A stretch of 64,000 nucleotides of DNA from Glaciecola sp964446865 (lineage in GTDB: Bacteria > Pseudomonadota > Gammaproteobacteria > Enterobacterales > Alteromonadaceae): NCBI GenBank assembly GCA_964446865.1, contig CAYURD010000010.1:1-64000 (forward strand). The letters run 5' to 3'. Shown here one piece after another: positions 43,559 through 53,822 of the stretch. Each line of letters begins with the position of its first letter. The first letter of the stretch is position 1. Below the pieces are notes generated by a model. The model saw only the letters and a list, made by a program, of their open reading frames with translations. It had not been told where the DNA came from and made no database searches. The position numbers were made by a program, and so were the translations under genes.

Positions 43559-43734
43559 TGCCAATTGTTATTCATGAGTTGGTCGTGACCGCACAAGTAA
43601 AACGAAGCGCTTCTAGTCAAAGCGACGCCTCATCACGCAAACAAGAGCAACAACGTCAGCTCGACAAGCAGGCAATCATTAAAGAGTGTACTGAAGCAGT
43701 ATTAAAGCAACTTGAACGGCAACGAGAGCGCTAA
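43558..43734 (+). CDS. DUF5908-type small protein (Pvc6-like)
   Basis: A 58-aa protein starting MPIVIHELVVTAQV, the signature of the DUF5908/Pvc6 family, followed by a charged helical tail (KQEQQRQLDKQAIIKECTEAVLKQLERQRER). Its function is unknown; it is conserved at this place in eCIS operons. The ATG overlaps the stop of the tube gene, and the Pvc7-like gene starts 3 bases after its stop. Confidence 0.8.
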   Translation: MPIVIHELVVTAQVKRSASSQSDASSRKQEQQRQLDKQAIIKECTEAVLKQLERQRER

Positions 43735-43737
43735 GTT

Positions 43738-44430
43738 ATGAGTGACGGTTTACTAGAAAAGCTCAAAATCATCCCATTTGATACACCTAACACGGTGCAA
43801 GATGGTTTGCCCGTTGATGTGCCGTTTATTTGCCAGTTTAACCCAGAGACCTTTAGTGTTAGCAACGAAATTAGCTACAACACTGAGCAAACAGCCGCTG
43901 GCGCTAGCGGCGGCGAAGCGCGTCAAATAGCAGAGGCACCTCGAGAGTATCAATTTGAGTTTATGTTAGATGGCACGGGCGCTTCGGGCCCAAGTATTGA
44001 CGTGACCTTGATGATTGAGTTGTTTAAAAAGACAACGGGCTTTGACGGCAGTATTCATCGCCATCGGTATTTACTATTGCAATGGGGCTTGTTTGCAAGC
44101 ACCTGCGTGTTAAAGCAATACACCATTAACTATAAGCTTTTTCGGTCAAACGGTACGCCACTGCGAGCGGTGTTAAGCGCTACGTTTGTTGAACATAAAA
44201 CACTTGAATTACAAGCTTTACTCAAAAATCTGCAATCGCCTGATGTTACCGAATCGCATTTGATTAAAGAAGGGCAGCGTTTAGACCAACTCGTTTTTAG
44301 TAAATACGATGACCATCGCTACTGCGCGCAAGTGGCTAAGCACAACTCGCTTGATACTATAAGGCGCCTTCATACCAGTAGTGAAATTACCTTGCCACCG
44401 CTTAAATCTGCGCAAAAGGATGCCCAATAA
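43738..44430 (+). CDS. Tube-baseplate adaptor with LysM-like end (Pvc7-like)
   Basis: A 230-aa CIS tube/baseplate adaptor. The N-terminal domain (LLEKLKIIPF, VDVPFICQFNPETFSVSN) and the central FEFMLDGTGASGPSIDVT are typical of Pvc7/gp53-like proteins. The C-terminus (EGQRLDQLVFSKYDDHRYCAQVAKHNSLDTIRRLHTSSEITLPP) resembles a LysM module, used in these particles as a connector rather than for peptidoglycan. It overlaps the spike gene by one base (TAATG). Confidence 0.9.
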   Translation: MSDGLLEKLKIIPFDTPNTVQDGLPVDVPFICQFNPETFSVSNEISYNTEQTAAGASGGEARQIAEAPREYQFEFMLDGTGASGPSIDVTLMIELFKKTTGFDGSIHRHRYLLLQWGLFASTCVLKQYTINYKLFRSNGTPLRAVLSATFVEHKTLELQALLKNLQSPDVTESHLIKEGQRLDQLVFSKYDDHRYCAQVAKHNSLDTIRRLHTSSEITLPPLKSAQKDAQ

Positions 44431-46145
44431 TGCCGCCGTTTGAAACCATTGACCGGGCAGACCTGAGCACCTTTACGGTATTGACTGACGGAAGTGAAGC
44501 CTTAGTAGACCAGCAGGTCGAATACATTGATGTGCGCCACAGTGTCAACAAAATTTCGTATGCAGAAATTTCATTAATTGACGGTGATGCGGCGCTTCAA
44601 ACCTTTGCCTTGAGTGAATCTGAAAAACTAGCGGTAGGCAGCAAAATCGAAATAAAGCTTGGCTATAACAATGATAATAAGTCGGTGTTTACAGGCGTGA
44701 TTGTGTCACAACAAGTCAAACTGACCAGTCAAGGCCATGCGCGCACAATCTTGCACTGTAAGCACGCTTGTTTTGTGTTGGCTGAAGCTTCGCAAACCCA
44801 ATACTTCAGCGATATAAATGCGCCCGATCTTATCAAAAATTTATGCAGTGATTTTGGCGTAAATATGCGCATCGATACATCACAGAGTTATACCCCATAC
44901 GAGCAACTTACGCAGTTTCGTCAAAGCGCTTGGGATTATATTGGCTACTTAGCGACTAAAAATAACTTAATGATGAGCTGTGAAGATGATGCACTCACGC
45001 TTATTGAATATGTGCAAAGCGTCACAAGCGGTGATGTGATCAGCTACGGTGATAATGTGCTTGATGCAAATTTAGAGCTTGATATTCGCGGCCAATTCAC
45101 GCAAACCGCGTCTAAGTCATGGTCTGATGACGAACAAACGCTTATTGAGGCCCAAGCAACAGCCAGCTCTTCTCCCCTTGGTAATATGGCGCAGGCCGAT
45201 TTAGCCAAGGCGAACGGTAATATTACCCAAAACCACCTTTTCAGTAACAAGCTTGATCAAGCGCATCTAGATATGTCAAACAAAGCCCATGCGGTGCAAC
45301 AAACCTTGCAAACCATTGTGGGCACAATCACGGTGCTAGGGCAAAGTCAGCTAAAAGTGGGTGATTCGGTAAGCGTTGAAGGTTTTGGCGCGCGATTTAA
45401 CGGTAACGCGTGGGTCAGTGGGGTGATGCATTCATTGGTAAATGGTACATGGACATCCACTATTCAAGTTGGCAGACCTAAAAGCGCTGTTGCGCCTTTT
45501 CAGCAAAGCAATACGAGTAGTGGCGTTCACATTGGCAAAGTGACGGGTCTTGAAGGCGATGAAACAGGCGCACAGCGCATCAAAGTGGACTTAGTGATTG
45601 CCGAAAATCAAGGCGAAGGTCTATGGGCAAGGCTCGCAAGTCAAGATGCGGGCGAAAATAGAGGCGCGTTGTTTATTCCTCAAATTGGCGATGAAGTAGT
45701 ACTTAGTTTTGTTGATGACGACCCGAGTCAGGCCTTAGTGATAGGTTCGCTTTATAGTGCAGCATATCCCATGCATCAAGAAATTAGTGATGACAATCCA
45801 ACAAGGGGATTTAAAACACCAAGCGAACTGTCAGTCACCCTTAATGAAGAAGACAAAAGTATTTCGTTAAGCACGCCCGAAGGTAACGCCGTTATGCTAA
45901 ATGAAGACAGCGGCAGTATTGAAATAAAAGACCAAAACGGCAATGAAGTCATACTCGATAGCAATGGCATTACAATAAAGTCGAGTGGGGATGTCAGTAT
46001 TGAGTGCCCAGGAGATTTTACGGTTGACGCATCAAAAGTCGAAATAGCAGGTACGCAATCCGCCTCAGTTGAAGGCGGTAGTTCGGCAGAGCTTAAAGCT
46101 AGCGGTACACTTAAAATCGAGGGTGCCATGGTGCAGATTAACTAA
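44430..46145 (+). CDS. VgrG-like central spike (Pvc8-like)
   Basis: A 571-aa spike protein. The N-terminal half has the gp27-like domains, including RQSAWDYIGYLATKNNLMM. An OB-fold gp5-like domain follows (HIGKVTGLEGDETGAQRIKV to DDPSQALVIGSLY, about 369-450). The C-terminus is a beta-helical needle made of short repeats (KSISLSTPEGNAVML, GSIEIKDQNGNEVIL). Trimers form the spike, capped by PAAR. No toxin domain is attached. It is coupled by overlap to the Pvc7-like gene. Confidence 0.95.
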   Translation: MPPFETIDRADLSTFTVLTDGSEALVDQQVEYIDVRHSVNKISYAEISLIDGDAALQTFALSESEKLAVGSKIEIKLGYNNDNKSVFTGVIVSQQVKLTSQGHARTILHCKHACFVLAEASQTQYFSDINAPDLIKNLCSDFGVNMRIDTSQSYTPYEQLTQFRQSAWDYIGYLATKNNLMMSCEDDALTLIEYVQSVTSGDVISYGDNVLDANLELDIRGQFTQTASKSWSDDEQTLIEAQATASSSPLGNMAQADLAKANGNITQNHLFSNKLDQAHLDMSNKAHAVQQTLQTIVGTITVLGQSQLKVGDSVSVEGFGARFNGNAWVSGVMHSLVNGTWTSTIQVGRPKSAVAPFQQSNTSSGVHIGKVTGLEGDETGAQRIKVDLVIAENQGEGLWARLASQDAGENRGALFIPQIGDEVVLSFVDDDPSQALVIGSLYSAAYPMHQEISDDNPTRGFKTPSELSVTLNEEDKSISLSTPEGNAVMLNEDSGSIEIKDQNGNEVILDSNGITIKSSGDVSIECPGDFTVDASKVEIAGTQSASVEGGSSAELKASGTLKIEGAMVQIN

Positions 46146-46222
46146 TATGAAATACTCAACTCACCCTCAACATCTAACAAGGTTTGCTTCACCTAAGCTT
46201 GATACGGCGCAAAGGAGGCAGC

Positions 46223-46630
46223 ATGGCGGTTGAAGATAACATTATTGGTAAAGGCTGGGGCTTTCCTGTTCGCTTTAATTATCAACAAAGCGACCTTGAG
46301 ATGAGCTCAGGCATTCAGGATATTCATGAAAGTTTGTATATTATTTTTACAACCTCTTTAGGCGAGCGATTAATGCAGCCTAAGTTTGGTTGTAGTTTAC
46401 AAAGCATGCAAATGGAGCCCATGAACAACCAAGCTTTAGGTTACATTGATAATTTGCTTCGCAGCGCTATTTTGTATCACGAGCCTCGCATTGATGCGCA
46501 AAATATTCACTTTGATATCACCACACAGCCTGGCACCTTGTATATTGATATTGAGTATGTAGTGCGCGGGACTAACTCTAGATTTAACTATGTGTATCCA
46601 TTTTACGTAAATGAGGTGCGCGGCGAATGA
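46223..46630 (+). CDS. Baseplate wedge protein gp25 (Pvc9-like)
   Basis: A 135-aa gp25/Pvc9 protein that joins the baseplate wedge to the start of the sheath. The segments GWGFPVRF and IHESLYIIFTTSLGERLMQPKFGCSL include the family's conserved arginine-glutamate core (GERLM). The ATG at 46223 follows a strong AAAGGAGG, which decides the start against the open frame from 46184. It overlaps the Pvc11-like gene by four bases (ATGA). Confidence 0.93.
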   Translation: MAVEDNIIGKGWGFPVRFNYQQSDLEMSSGIQDIHESLYIIFTTSLGERLMQPKFGCSLQSMQMEPMNNQALGYIDNLLRSAILYHEPRIDAQNIHFDITTQPGTLYIDIEYVVRGTNSRFNYVYPFYVNEVRGE

Positions 46631-49600
46631 GTCAGGCAATATCATGTCAAAATAAGCTAAAACGAGCTGGCACAACACAAGTGAGCCGCGTTTTACCTGC
46701 GCTTGACCCAGACTCATTTAAAGTAGACGAACGTACCACGGCTGATTTTCTTATTTTTGCAAAGAAATTTGCGAAAAACATTCGCTTTCATGAAAGCGGC
46801 CTAAGTAGCGATGCTAACTGGCAGGGCTTTTTTCAGAATGATCAAAGCGTCACTATCGCCACGCTATCGCGCCTGCCTTTAGCGCAGTTTTTGCGTGATA
46901 CCAATGCCCTTGTTCGAGTACTACAAGACCCGCCACAAAAAATCGCGCGAAGACAATCTGAAATGCTAGGTGCATTATTTGCTTTATACCTACAGTTGCC
47001 AGTTCGTTTGCTTTTAAATGCAAGTGAGCAATTACTTAGTTTAGCCAAAACAGACGTATATCATAGCCAGCAAACAGGTAAAAACATCAGCAATAAAGTC
47101 AGCTTGCACGACAAAATAAAGATATGGGCACAGCAGCATGTGCTAAGTGCTATTAAGCCATTGGCGTCATACGCATTAGGTGCGCAGCAACATGGCTTGA
47201 GTGGTTTTGGTGATGGTAAAATCGACGCGACATTGCTTAACGATAATACGCTTCAAAAAGAACTCGATTGGCAAGCACCGGCTTTTATTGTCACTGATAT
47301 TCTTGCAGAAAATGACGAGCGCAGCTTTATACAGTGTTTAAGCGACGCGTTGATTGCTTTGCCGCTTGATTTGTCGGGGGTGTTAACAAGTGACAAGTCA
47401 TCTATCGATTTTGCACTTTTGGGTATTCAAGCAGACGAAGCGCCTTTTTTGAATGCAAGTTCAACCGCCGAAAAAGTAGATGATGCGACTCGTTTTAATT
47501 TGATCACAAATGCTATCTCGCAGTTATACAGCGCAATTGAAAATTTGAGCAAAATTGCCAAAGTCGCCTTGCAAGATGATTTAATGCACAAGCCGCACTT
47601 TGGTTTGTGGATGACCTTTTTAACACTCTATAAAAAACCACAAGCCTTACTCAATGAATTCACGGGTCGGCATTTAGCATTTTATTATCAAGATATTTTA
47701 AAGCAAACGGTGGCACAAGGCAGTTCGGATACTGCGCTGTTGTCAATGACGCTAGCTAAAAATGTCACTGAACACTTTGTTGAAAAAGGCACTGTATTTA
47801 ACGGTGGCAAAGACCTTAATGGCGAGCCTCGTTTATATGCTAGCAATAATGATATTGTGCTAAATAATGCGCAACTAGCGCATATTAAAAGCTGGCGCAA
47901 AGGCAGCAATCCTGCCACAGACGGTATTTTAGTATCTTCTATTACTAATAGCGCAAATGGCATTGGTGGCGAGTTTTTAAAAGATAGTAGCCAAGAGTGG
48001 CCCTTATTTGGCGCTTTAAATACGCCGGTACAAAATACATATGGTTTTGCCATAGCCGATGAAAAGCTGCGTTTACGCGACGGCGCTAGGTCTATCACCT
48101 TAGTGATGACGTCAGCAAACGGCAACTTCCCAAATGCTAGCAGCTTATTTCAATTTGCCATTAGTAGCGCAGAGGGCTGGCTATACATTGAGTCTAAAGA
48201 TATAAGAATTAGGCAGCGTGGCACAAGCCTTTCGATGTCGACCGCTTTGCCAGCCGATGCGCCGGCAATTGTTGGCTATTCAACTGAGCTTCATGCGCAA
48301 GATGACTATGCATCAAGCAAGAATTTACACGATCCTGATCGGGCTTCGTATGATGTCACAAGCCCTGTGCTTGAGGTATGGTTTAGGCCAAACCGTGTAG
48401 ATGTTGATGATATTGCTCAGTGGCAAAACGTGCGATTATCAGGGCTGACTATCAGCACCGAAGCGCGTGGTTCACGTGATTTCAGTCTATCTAACCACTT
48501 AGGCGATATTGATGCTAGTAAAGCCTTTTTACCCTTTGGTCCGCGCCCTCAAGTGGGCGACGAATTAGTCTTAAGCTCACCTGCTATTTTCTCTAAACCC
48601 CTCGAGAGTTTTTCAATCAGAACAAAGTGGAAAGAGAAAGCTGGCGGTCGAGAACATTTTTATACCAATAATTCTGCTTTAGATATGACGGTGACAGCGC
48701 AACAATTTGAAAAAGGTATTTGGCAAGATATGCCAAATAAGCAAGTACCGTTTTTTATTGAAGCGGGTACACGCGTTAACTTTTACGAACTATTACAACG
48801 ATTGGCAGCGGGGAATCGTGGTGATTTGGAATATGAGAACTTTTTGCCATTTTACGATGCCCTTATTCGCAGGAAAGGACTAAATTTTAGTAATATAGAC
48901 TCCTTGGGTAGTTATGCTGAATTAAGCAAACTTCAAAACAATAAAAAAGCACAAAGCGGCTCACTGCGCTTTTCTCTCGCATCAGATTTAGGCCACGATG
49001 CTTATCCTCAAGAAAATGCACTGGCGATCATGGGCAAAGGTGAAGGCTTTAGTCACACGCAGCTTAGCAATGTCAATTACAGCGCCGGCCTACCCAATAC
49101 ACCTTATACGCCCGAGGCGACAGACTTAAGCGTAGATTATGAAACGACTAATGATACGGTCGCGCAGTTTTTCCATTTACACCCCTTTGGTCATAAGCTA
49201 ACTGTACCCACTCAGCTTATTGCAAATGAGACAGACCAAGGTGCATGCTTGTTAGGGTTTAGGTCACTTAAAGCCGGCCAAGTAATATCATTATTAATGC
49301 ATGCTCAAGCCGGCAGTGCCGACCCATTATCACCTCCAACTCAACTTAATTATGCCTATTTACGAGATAATGATTGGCTTGCCTTTGATGAGCAAGCGGT
49401 AAGCAACTCAACCACGGCGCTTTCGGGTTCTGGCATTATTAGCTTTAGCCTGCCACTGGATGCCAATACTCAGCATAGCTTGCTACCCAGCGACTGTATA
49501 TGGATAAAAATAGCCGCCCAGCAAAACGTGAGTGCGAGTGCAAACATGCTGGGGATATTTAACAATGCGATAGCCGCTAGTATGGTAGAGCGGTACGACA

Positions 49601-50514
49601 AAGACACCATTATTGGCAGCGAATTACCCGCAAGCAGCATTGCCAAATTGCTCACACCCGATAAAAAAATCAAGTCGATTGAGCAACCCGATAAGAGCTT
49701 TGGTGGCAAAGTACGAGAATCTTCTGCGCAATTCAATCAGCGAGTGTCACAACGTTTGCGTCATAAAAATAGAGCGGTATGCATCTGGGATTTTGAGCAT
49801 TTGATCTTAGCGCAGTTTCCCCAAGTGTTTCGTGTGCGCTGCTTAAATCATACGCAAGTAGACAGTAGTGAATCAGCAGGCGATATAGAGCAGGGCTTGC
49901 GTCCGGGACATGCGTTAATTGTGCCATTACCCGTGTTAAGTGATATTTCCTCATCGCTCAGTGCCAGTGCAATTAACAGTGGCCTAGCAATCAATCAAAA
50001 TCACTATAGACCTTATTGTGATAACCGTCTTTTGCAGGCAATAACTGCCTTTGTTAACGCTCGTAAAATGACCTTTGCACAAGTTAAAGTGATTAATCCT
50101 AAAATTGAAGAAATAAAGCTGAGTTTTGATGTGGCGTTTAATGATGACATCATCGATGTTGGTTTTTATCTGGCCAAATTAAACGAAGATATTAACCGTT
50201 ATATGATGCCTTGGGCTGGCAGGACGACTCAAAACGCAGACACACAAAGCATGCGCAATCAAACACCAGCATTAGATTTTTCCAACAAATGGTTTAAATC
50301 AAATTTAGTCAATTTTATAGATGAATGCGAGTATGTTGATTACATAAAAGATGTACATATGTTTCATCGAGCAGACATTACAAATAACGCTCAGCAATGG
50401 TTGCGTCACGACCTAGACGAAGTTGTACCCAGCACGTCTTTTTCAGTCTTGGTGGCTTATCCACAACACGATATCCACCTAATTGAAAATCAAAAAGAAA
50501 GGCTTGGTGTATGA
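46627..50514 (+). CDS. Baseplate J-like wedge protein (Pvc11-like)
   Basis: A 1295-aa giant baseplate protein of the Pvc11/gp6 class. The C-terminal quarter carries the family core (RESSAQFNQRVSQRLRHKNRAVCIWDFEHLILAQFPQVFRVRCLNH). The N-terminal TTADFLIFAKKFAKNIRFHE is also typical of eCIS homologues. It forms the baseplate ring and controls the firing switch. It is longer than the Afp11 class, with a large central region of beta-rich domains, which may attach periphery or fibres. Its stop overlaps the start of the next gene (ATGA). Confidence 0.85.
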   Translation: MSQAISCQNKLKRAGTTQVSRVLPALDPDSFKVDERTTADFLIFAKKFAKNIRFHESGLSSDANWQGFFQNDQSVTIATLSRLPLAQFLRDTNALVRVLQDPPQKIARRQSEMLGALFALYLQLPVRLLLNASEQLLSLAKTDVYHSQQTGKNISNKVSLHDKIKIWAQQHVLSAIKPLASYALGAQQHGLSGFGDGKIDATLLNDNTLQKELDWQAPAFIVTDILAENDERSFIQCLSDALIALPLDLSGVLTSDKSSIDFALLGIQADEAPFLNASSTAEKVDDATRFNLITNAISQLYSAIENLSKIAKVALQDDLMHKPHFGLWMTFLTLYKKPQALLNEFTGRHLAFYYQDILKQTVAQGSSDTALLSMTLAKNVTEHFVEKGTVFNGGKDLNGEPRLYASNNDIVLNNAQLAHIKSWRKGSNPATDGILVSSITNSANGIGGEFLKDSSQEWPLFGALNTPVQNTYGFAIADEKLRLRDGARSITLVMTSANGNFPNASSLFQFAISSAEGWLYIESKDIRIRQRGTSLSMSTALPADAPAIVGYSTELHAQDDYASSKNLHDPDRASYDVTSPVLEVWFRPNRVDVDDIAQWQNVRLSGLTISTEARGSRDFSLSNHLGDIDASKAFLPFGPRPQVGDELVLSSPAIFSKPLESFSIRTKWKEKAGGREHFYTNNSALDMTVTAQQFEKGIWQDMPNKQVPFFIEAGTRVNFYELLQRLAAGNRGDLEYENFLPFYDALIRRKGLNFSNIDSLGSYAELSKLQNNKKAQSGSLRFSLASDLGHDAYPQENALAIMGKGEGFSHTQLSNVNYSAGLPNTPYTPEATDLSVDYETTNDTVAQFFHLHPFGHKLTVPTQLIANETDQGACLLGFRSLKAGQVISLLMHAQAGSADPLSPPTQLNYAYLRDNDWLAFDEQAVSNSTTALSGSGIISFSLPLDANTQHSLLPSDCIWIKIAAQQNVSASANMLGIFNNAIAASMVERYDKDTIIGSELPASSIAKLLTPDKKIKSIEQPDKSFGGKVRESSAQFNQRVSQRLRHKNRAVCIWDFEHLILAQFPQVFRVRCLNHTQVDSSESAGDIEQGLRPGHALIVPLPVLSDISSSLSASAINSGLAINQNHYRPYCDNRLLQAITAFVNARKMTFAQVKVINPKIEEIKLSFDVAFNDDIIDVGFYLAKLNEDINRYMMPWAGRTTQNADTQSMRNQTPALDFSNKWFKSNLVNFIDECEYVDYIKDVHMFHRADITNNAQQWLRHDLDEVVPSTSFSVLVAYPQHDIHLIENQKERLGV

Positions 50515-53500
50515 ATCAGCCTAATCACGAAAACATTATCATAAAAGATTTGCCCTTGGATGAGGCGCACGACTATAAAGCACTTAGAGCAGAAGGTATG
50601 GCGCTTATCCGCCAGCTAAGTGGACATATTTGGACCGATCATAACCTACACGATCCGGGTATTACCTCCTTAGAAGCCTTATGTTATGCCCTTACCGATT
50701 TAAGCTATCGCACAAGTTTTAGCACTTTAGAGCTACTGAGTAGCCAACCCGACTATTTTTCAAGACCAAGTCAGTCTGGCTTTTTCCCCGCGCATGAGGC
50801 GCTAACATGCGGGCCAGCAACGCTTTTAGATTACCGCCAATTGCTCGTAAGAATCGAAGGTGTGCGTAATGCATGGCTGCGTCCACGCTCGCCTGTTGAG
50901 GACAGCCGTGCCTTACCATGGCGTTTTCATCAAGACTCCTTAAATGGATTATATGACGTCACACTTGAACTTGAGCCTGACGTGAATTTGGGGAGTTTGA
51001 ACGAGAATAGTTTGCCGGTAACGTTAATCAATTCACCTTTTGATACCAGTGATGCCATACTGAGTTTAGTGCTTGACGATAAACCATCACAGCAGGCTTG
51101 GGCGCAGTTATATAAAGAAATTATTATTGTTGATGAGGATGGAAATAATCCTAACGCAAGTAATGCAGCCGGCGCAGCTAACGCAGCTAATGTAGCTAAT
51201 ATAGATAGGGAACGCCTAAAAACATCATTTACCTTTAGTTTTAAAGGTATCGATACACATACAACATCAATTAAAGCGAAATTTGACGGTAAGGCCTTAC
51301 CTGAGTTAATTATTCGTTTTAAAGACCCAGTCCCAAGCCCAGTTGTGGCCGCTAAATACAAACAACTATTACTTAGCGTGCCTAACCAAGTGCTCGTTAG
51401 CTTTATCCAAAAACAATACAACATAAGCCAAGTGCTTAGCCGTGCTGCGTTTTTATTGCAATCCCATCGCGGGCTATGTGAAGACTACGCGAGTATTAAG
51501 ACTGTCGACGCCGAATATGTGGGCATTTGTGCAGATGTAGACGTTGCGCCAAGTGCAGATTTAGAAAGCGTACTGGCTGAAGTAAGCTTTCAAATTGAAC
51601 AGTACCTTAACCCACCTATTCAGTTTCATCGTTTGAGTGAGTTACTGGCGTCTGGCAAATTGGTCGATGATATTTACGATACGCCTTATATTGATGATTC
51701 ACTGCAATTTTGTGGTAAGCCGCTTTTTGCTAAATCGGGTTTTGTGCTTAACGAAGAATTGCTAGATAGCGACTTACGCGTTGTTATTTACAGCTCAGAT
51801 CTTATTAATCTGATCATGGATGTTGAAGGGGTTGAAAACGTCAGGTCTTTACAATTACGCAAATACAATGCGCAAGGCGAGAGTATTTCAGACAGCGAAA
51901 AATGGTCCTTAGCGATAACGCCTGGCCATCAGCCAGTATTATCTTTAGCCAATAGTAAGCTGCTTTTATTTAAACAAGATATTCCGTTTACGGTCAACCC
52001 GGTTGAGTTTGAAGCGACCCTCAATCACTTGCGATTTGCTGCCACACAGGCCGCTTATACTTATACCAAAGAACAATTACCTGCGCCTGTGCCAAATCCT
52101 CGCGATACATTAACCCACTATCCAGTTCAACATGACTTCCCAGAGACCTTTCAAATTGGCGAAACCGGTTTGCGTCCTAATCAGGATATTGAGACGGTAA
52201 ATCATGTTAGGCAGTTTAAGGGCTATTTAATGTGCTTTGAGCAGGTGCTGGCTGACTATTTGGCCCAACTGCATCATTTGCCAGATTTGTTTTCGCTTGA
52301 CGATAGCCAAGCATATTCGTATTACAGCCAGTATTTGGATAACATTCAAGGTTCGTTAGAAGACTTTACAGATGAGTTTTATGTCGAACCCAGCAGGTTG
52401 AGCAGTAATGAATATCGATGCGCGATGTATGAAGATCTTAACCAAGCCTCCGCGCGCAAAAACCGTTTATTAGATCACTTATTAGCACGTTTTGCAGAGC
52501 AGTTTTCAGATTATGTCATGTTGATGATCAATACCGAAAATGATACAGCTAAAACCCAAGCGAGATTGATAGAAGATAAAAAGGCGTTTATAAAGCAACA
52601 GCCTGAATTAAGCCGAGAGCGAGGCTTAGCGTTTAATTATATGCCAGAGGCAATGAGCGAGGTTTGGGATTCGCCCAATGTCAGCGGCTTGCATAAACGC
52701 TTAAGCAAACTGTCGGGCATACGCAGCAAGCAGCCAGATGATGCCGTGCATATAAGTGACTTAAGCTGCCAAGTATTTGCAAAAACCTTAATTGTTACGC
52801 GCCGCACAGGCGAAGAACACCGCATAGAAATACAAGATAAACTCAAAAAGGCCTTATTTAAATCAAAGGCAGTTTACGAAAAACGCAGTGAAGCACAGCG
52901 CACGGCGAGTGCCTTATTTGAGGTCTTACATCAACGCAGTGCATATGAAATTGAAGCGAATTCAGGCACCGGCACCGTGAAATTATTTATTGTGTCTGGT
53001 GAAAATCGCCTAGAGCACAGCGCAGAATTTGATTCGCAGGTTGAGGCGCAGCGCCACATTGATAAGCTCTTAAATCGTTACTACGAAGTACTCGAAAGTG
53101 AAGTATGCAACCAAGAAGGCATGTATGTTATTGAGCATTTATTATTGCGCCCCCTAAGCGCAGATAACTTGCTTTTACCCACTTGCGCTAGCGACATAAA
53201 TCTTGCTTCGGCCAAAAACGATTTGCTTGATAATGATTTTTCAGCGTCTTGTGATAATAACGATCCCTATAGCTTTAAAGCATCAATTGTATTGCCGTAT
53301 TGGCCTCGACGATTTCTACAACCTTCATTTAGAGACTTTTTTGAAAAGCTCGCCAGAGAACAAGCGCCTGCCCACATTCACTTAAAAGTATGTTGGATTG
53401 ACGATTATCAAATGCGCGAATTTGAAACAAAATATAAGGCCCTGTTGCATGCCAAGCGTGAACTCGCGATGCAGCGTTTTGATTTACTAGACAAGATAGC

Positions 53501-53675
53501 AGAGCTTGATGTCGCCAATTTACAAACAAAGTATGAGCAAGCTCAAAATGAATTTATCGACATTTTTAATCGCTTAAAAACAGTTTACCCGACGGCAGTC
53601 TTGCATGATTGCGATGATGACGCAGATGAGGCGCCGGTGCGTTTAGGGCAAACAAACTTGTCGTCGAGAGGCTAG
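50511..53675 (+). CDS. Second large baseplate protein (Pvc12-like)
   Basis: A 1054-aa protein of the Pvc12 class, partner of the Pvc11-like protein in the wedge. The N-terminal HIWTDHNLHDPGITSLEALCYALTDLSYR motif is diagnostic. The C-terminus has coiled-coil helices (LLHAKRELAMQRFDLLDKIAEL). An Asn/Ala-rich insert (NASNAAGAANAANVANID, about residues 208-225) looks like a simple-sequence expansion. It overlaps the upstream gene (ATGA). Confidence 0.85.
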   Translation: MNQPNHENIIIKDLPLDEAHDYKALRAEGMALIRQLSGHIWTDHNLHDPGITSLEALCYALTDLSYRTSFSTLELLSSQPDYFSRPSQSGFFPAHEALTCGPATLLDYRQLLVRIEGVRNAWLRPRSPVEDSRALPWRFHQDSLNGLYDVTLELEPDVNLGSLNENSLPVTLINSPFDTSDAILSLVLDDKPSQQAWAQLYKEIIIVDEDGNNPNASNAAGAANAANVANIDRERLKTSFTFSFKGIDTHTTSIKAKFDGKALPELIIRFKDPVPSPVVAAKYKQLLLSVPNQVLVSFIQKQYNISQVLSRAAFLLQSHRGLCEDYASIKTVDAEYVGICADVDVAPSADLESVLAEVSFQIEQYLNPPIQFHRLSELLASGKLVDDIYDTPYIDDSLQFCGKPLFAKSGFVLNEELLDSDLRVVIYSSDLINLIMDVEGVENVRSLQLRKYNAQGESISDSEKWSLAITPGHQPVLSLANSKLLLFKQDIPFTVNPVEFEATLNHLRFAATQAAYTYTKEQLPAPVPNPRDTLTHYPVQHDFPETFQIGETGLRPNQDIETVNHVRQFKGYLMCFEQVLADYLAQLHHLPDLFSLDDSQAYSYYSQYLDNIQGSLEDFTDEFYVEPSRLSSNEYRCAMYEDLNQASARKNRLLDHLLARFAEQFSDYVMLMINTENDTAKTQARLIEDKKAFIKQQPELSRERGLAFNYMPEAMSEVWDSPNVSGLHKRLSKLSGIRSKQPDDAVHISDLSCQVFAKTLIVTRRTGEEHRIEIQDKLKKALFKSKAVYEKRSEAQRTASALFEVLHQRSAYEIEANSGTGTVKLFIVSGENRLEHSAEFDSQVEAQRHIDKLLNRYYEVLESEVCNQEGMYVIEHLLLRPLSADNLLLPTCASDINLASAKNDLLDNDFSASCDNNDPYSFKASIVLPYWPRRFLQPSFRDFFEKLAREQAPAHIHLKVCWIDDYQMREFETKYKALLHAKRELAMQRFDLLDKIAELDVANLQTKYEQAQNEFIDIFNRLKTVYPTAVLHDCDDDADEAPVRLGQTNLSSRG

Positions 53676-53694
53676 GCTAGTACTGCAAAAAAAG

Positions 53695-53750
53695 ACGACA
53701 AAAGAAGCACGACAAAAGAAGCATCACAAATAAAACACGACAAATGAAAC
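53695..53750. repeat. 14-bp A-rich tandem repeat between baseplate genes
   Basis: Four 14-bp units follow one another: ACGACAAAAGAAGC twice exactly (53695-53708, 53709-53722), then ATCACAAATAAAAC and ACGACAAATGAAAC. They occupy the 147-base gap between the Pvc12-like gene and the 1162-aa gene, the largest break in the operon apart from the leader. The transcript here is unstructured and purine-rich. Confidence 0.7.
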
Positions 53751-53822
53751 ATCAATAAATAAAGAACGCAGTAAAGGAATAACAAGACTGAGCAAAGCAG
53801 TACAGGCAACCAGGATCAGCTT

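Noticed and set aside
44430..46630. Type VI secretion system because of VgrG-like and gp25 genes
   Set aside because: There is no TssJ/L/M membrane complex, no TssB/C pair and no ClpV; spike and gp25 match eCIS components.
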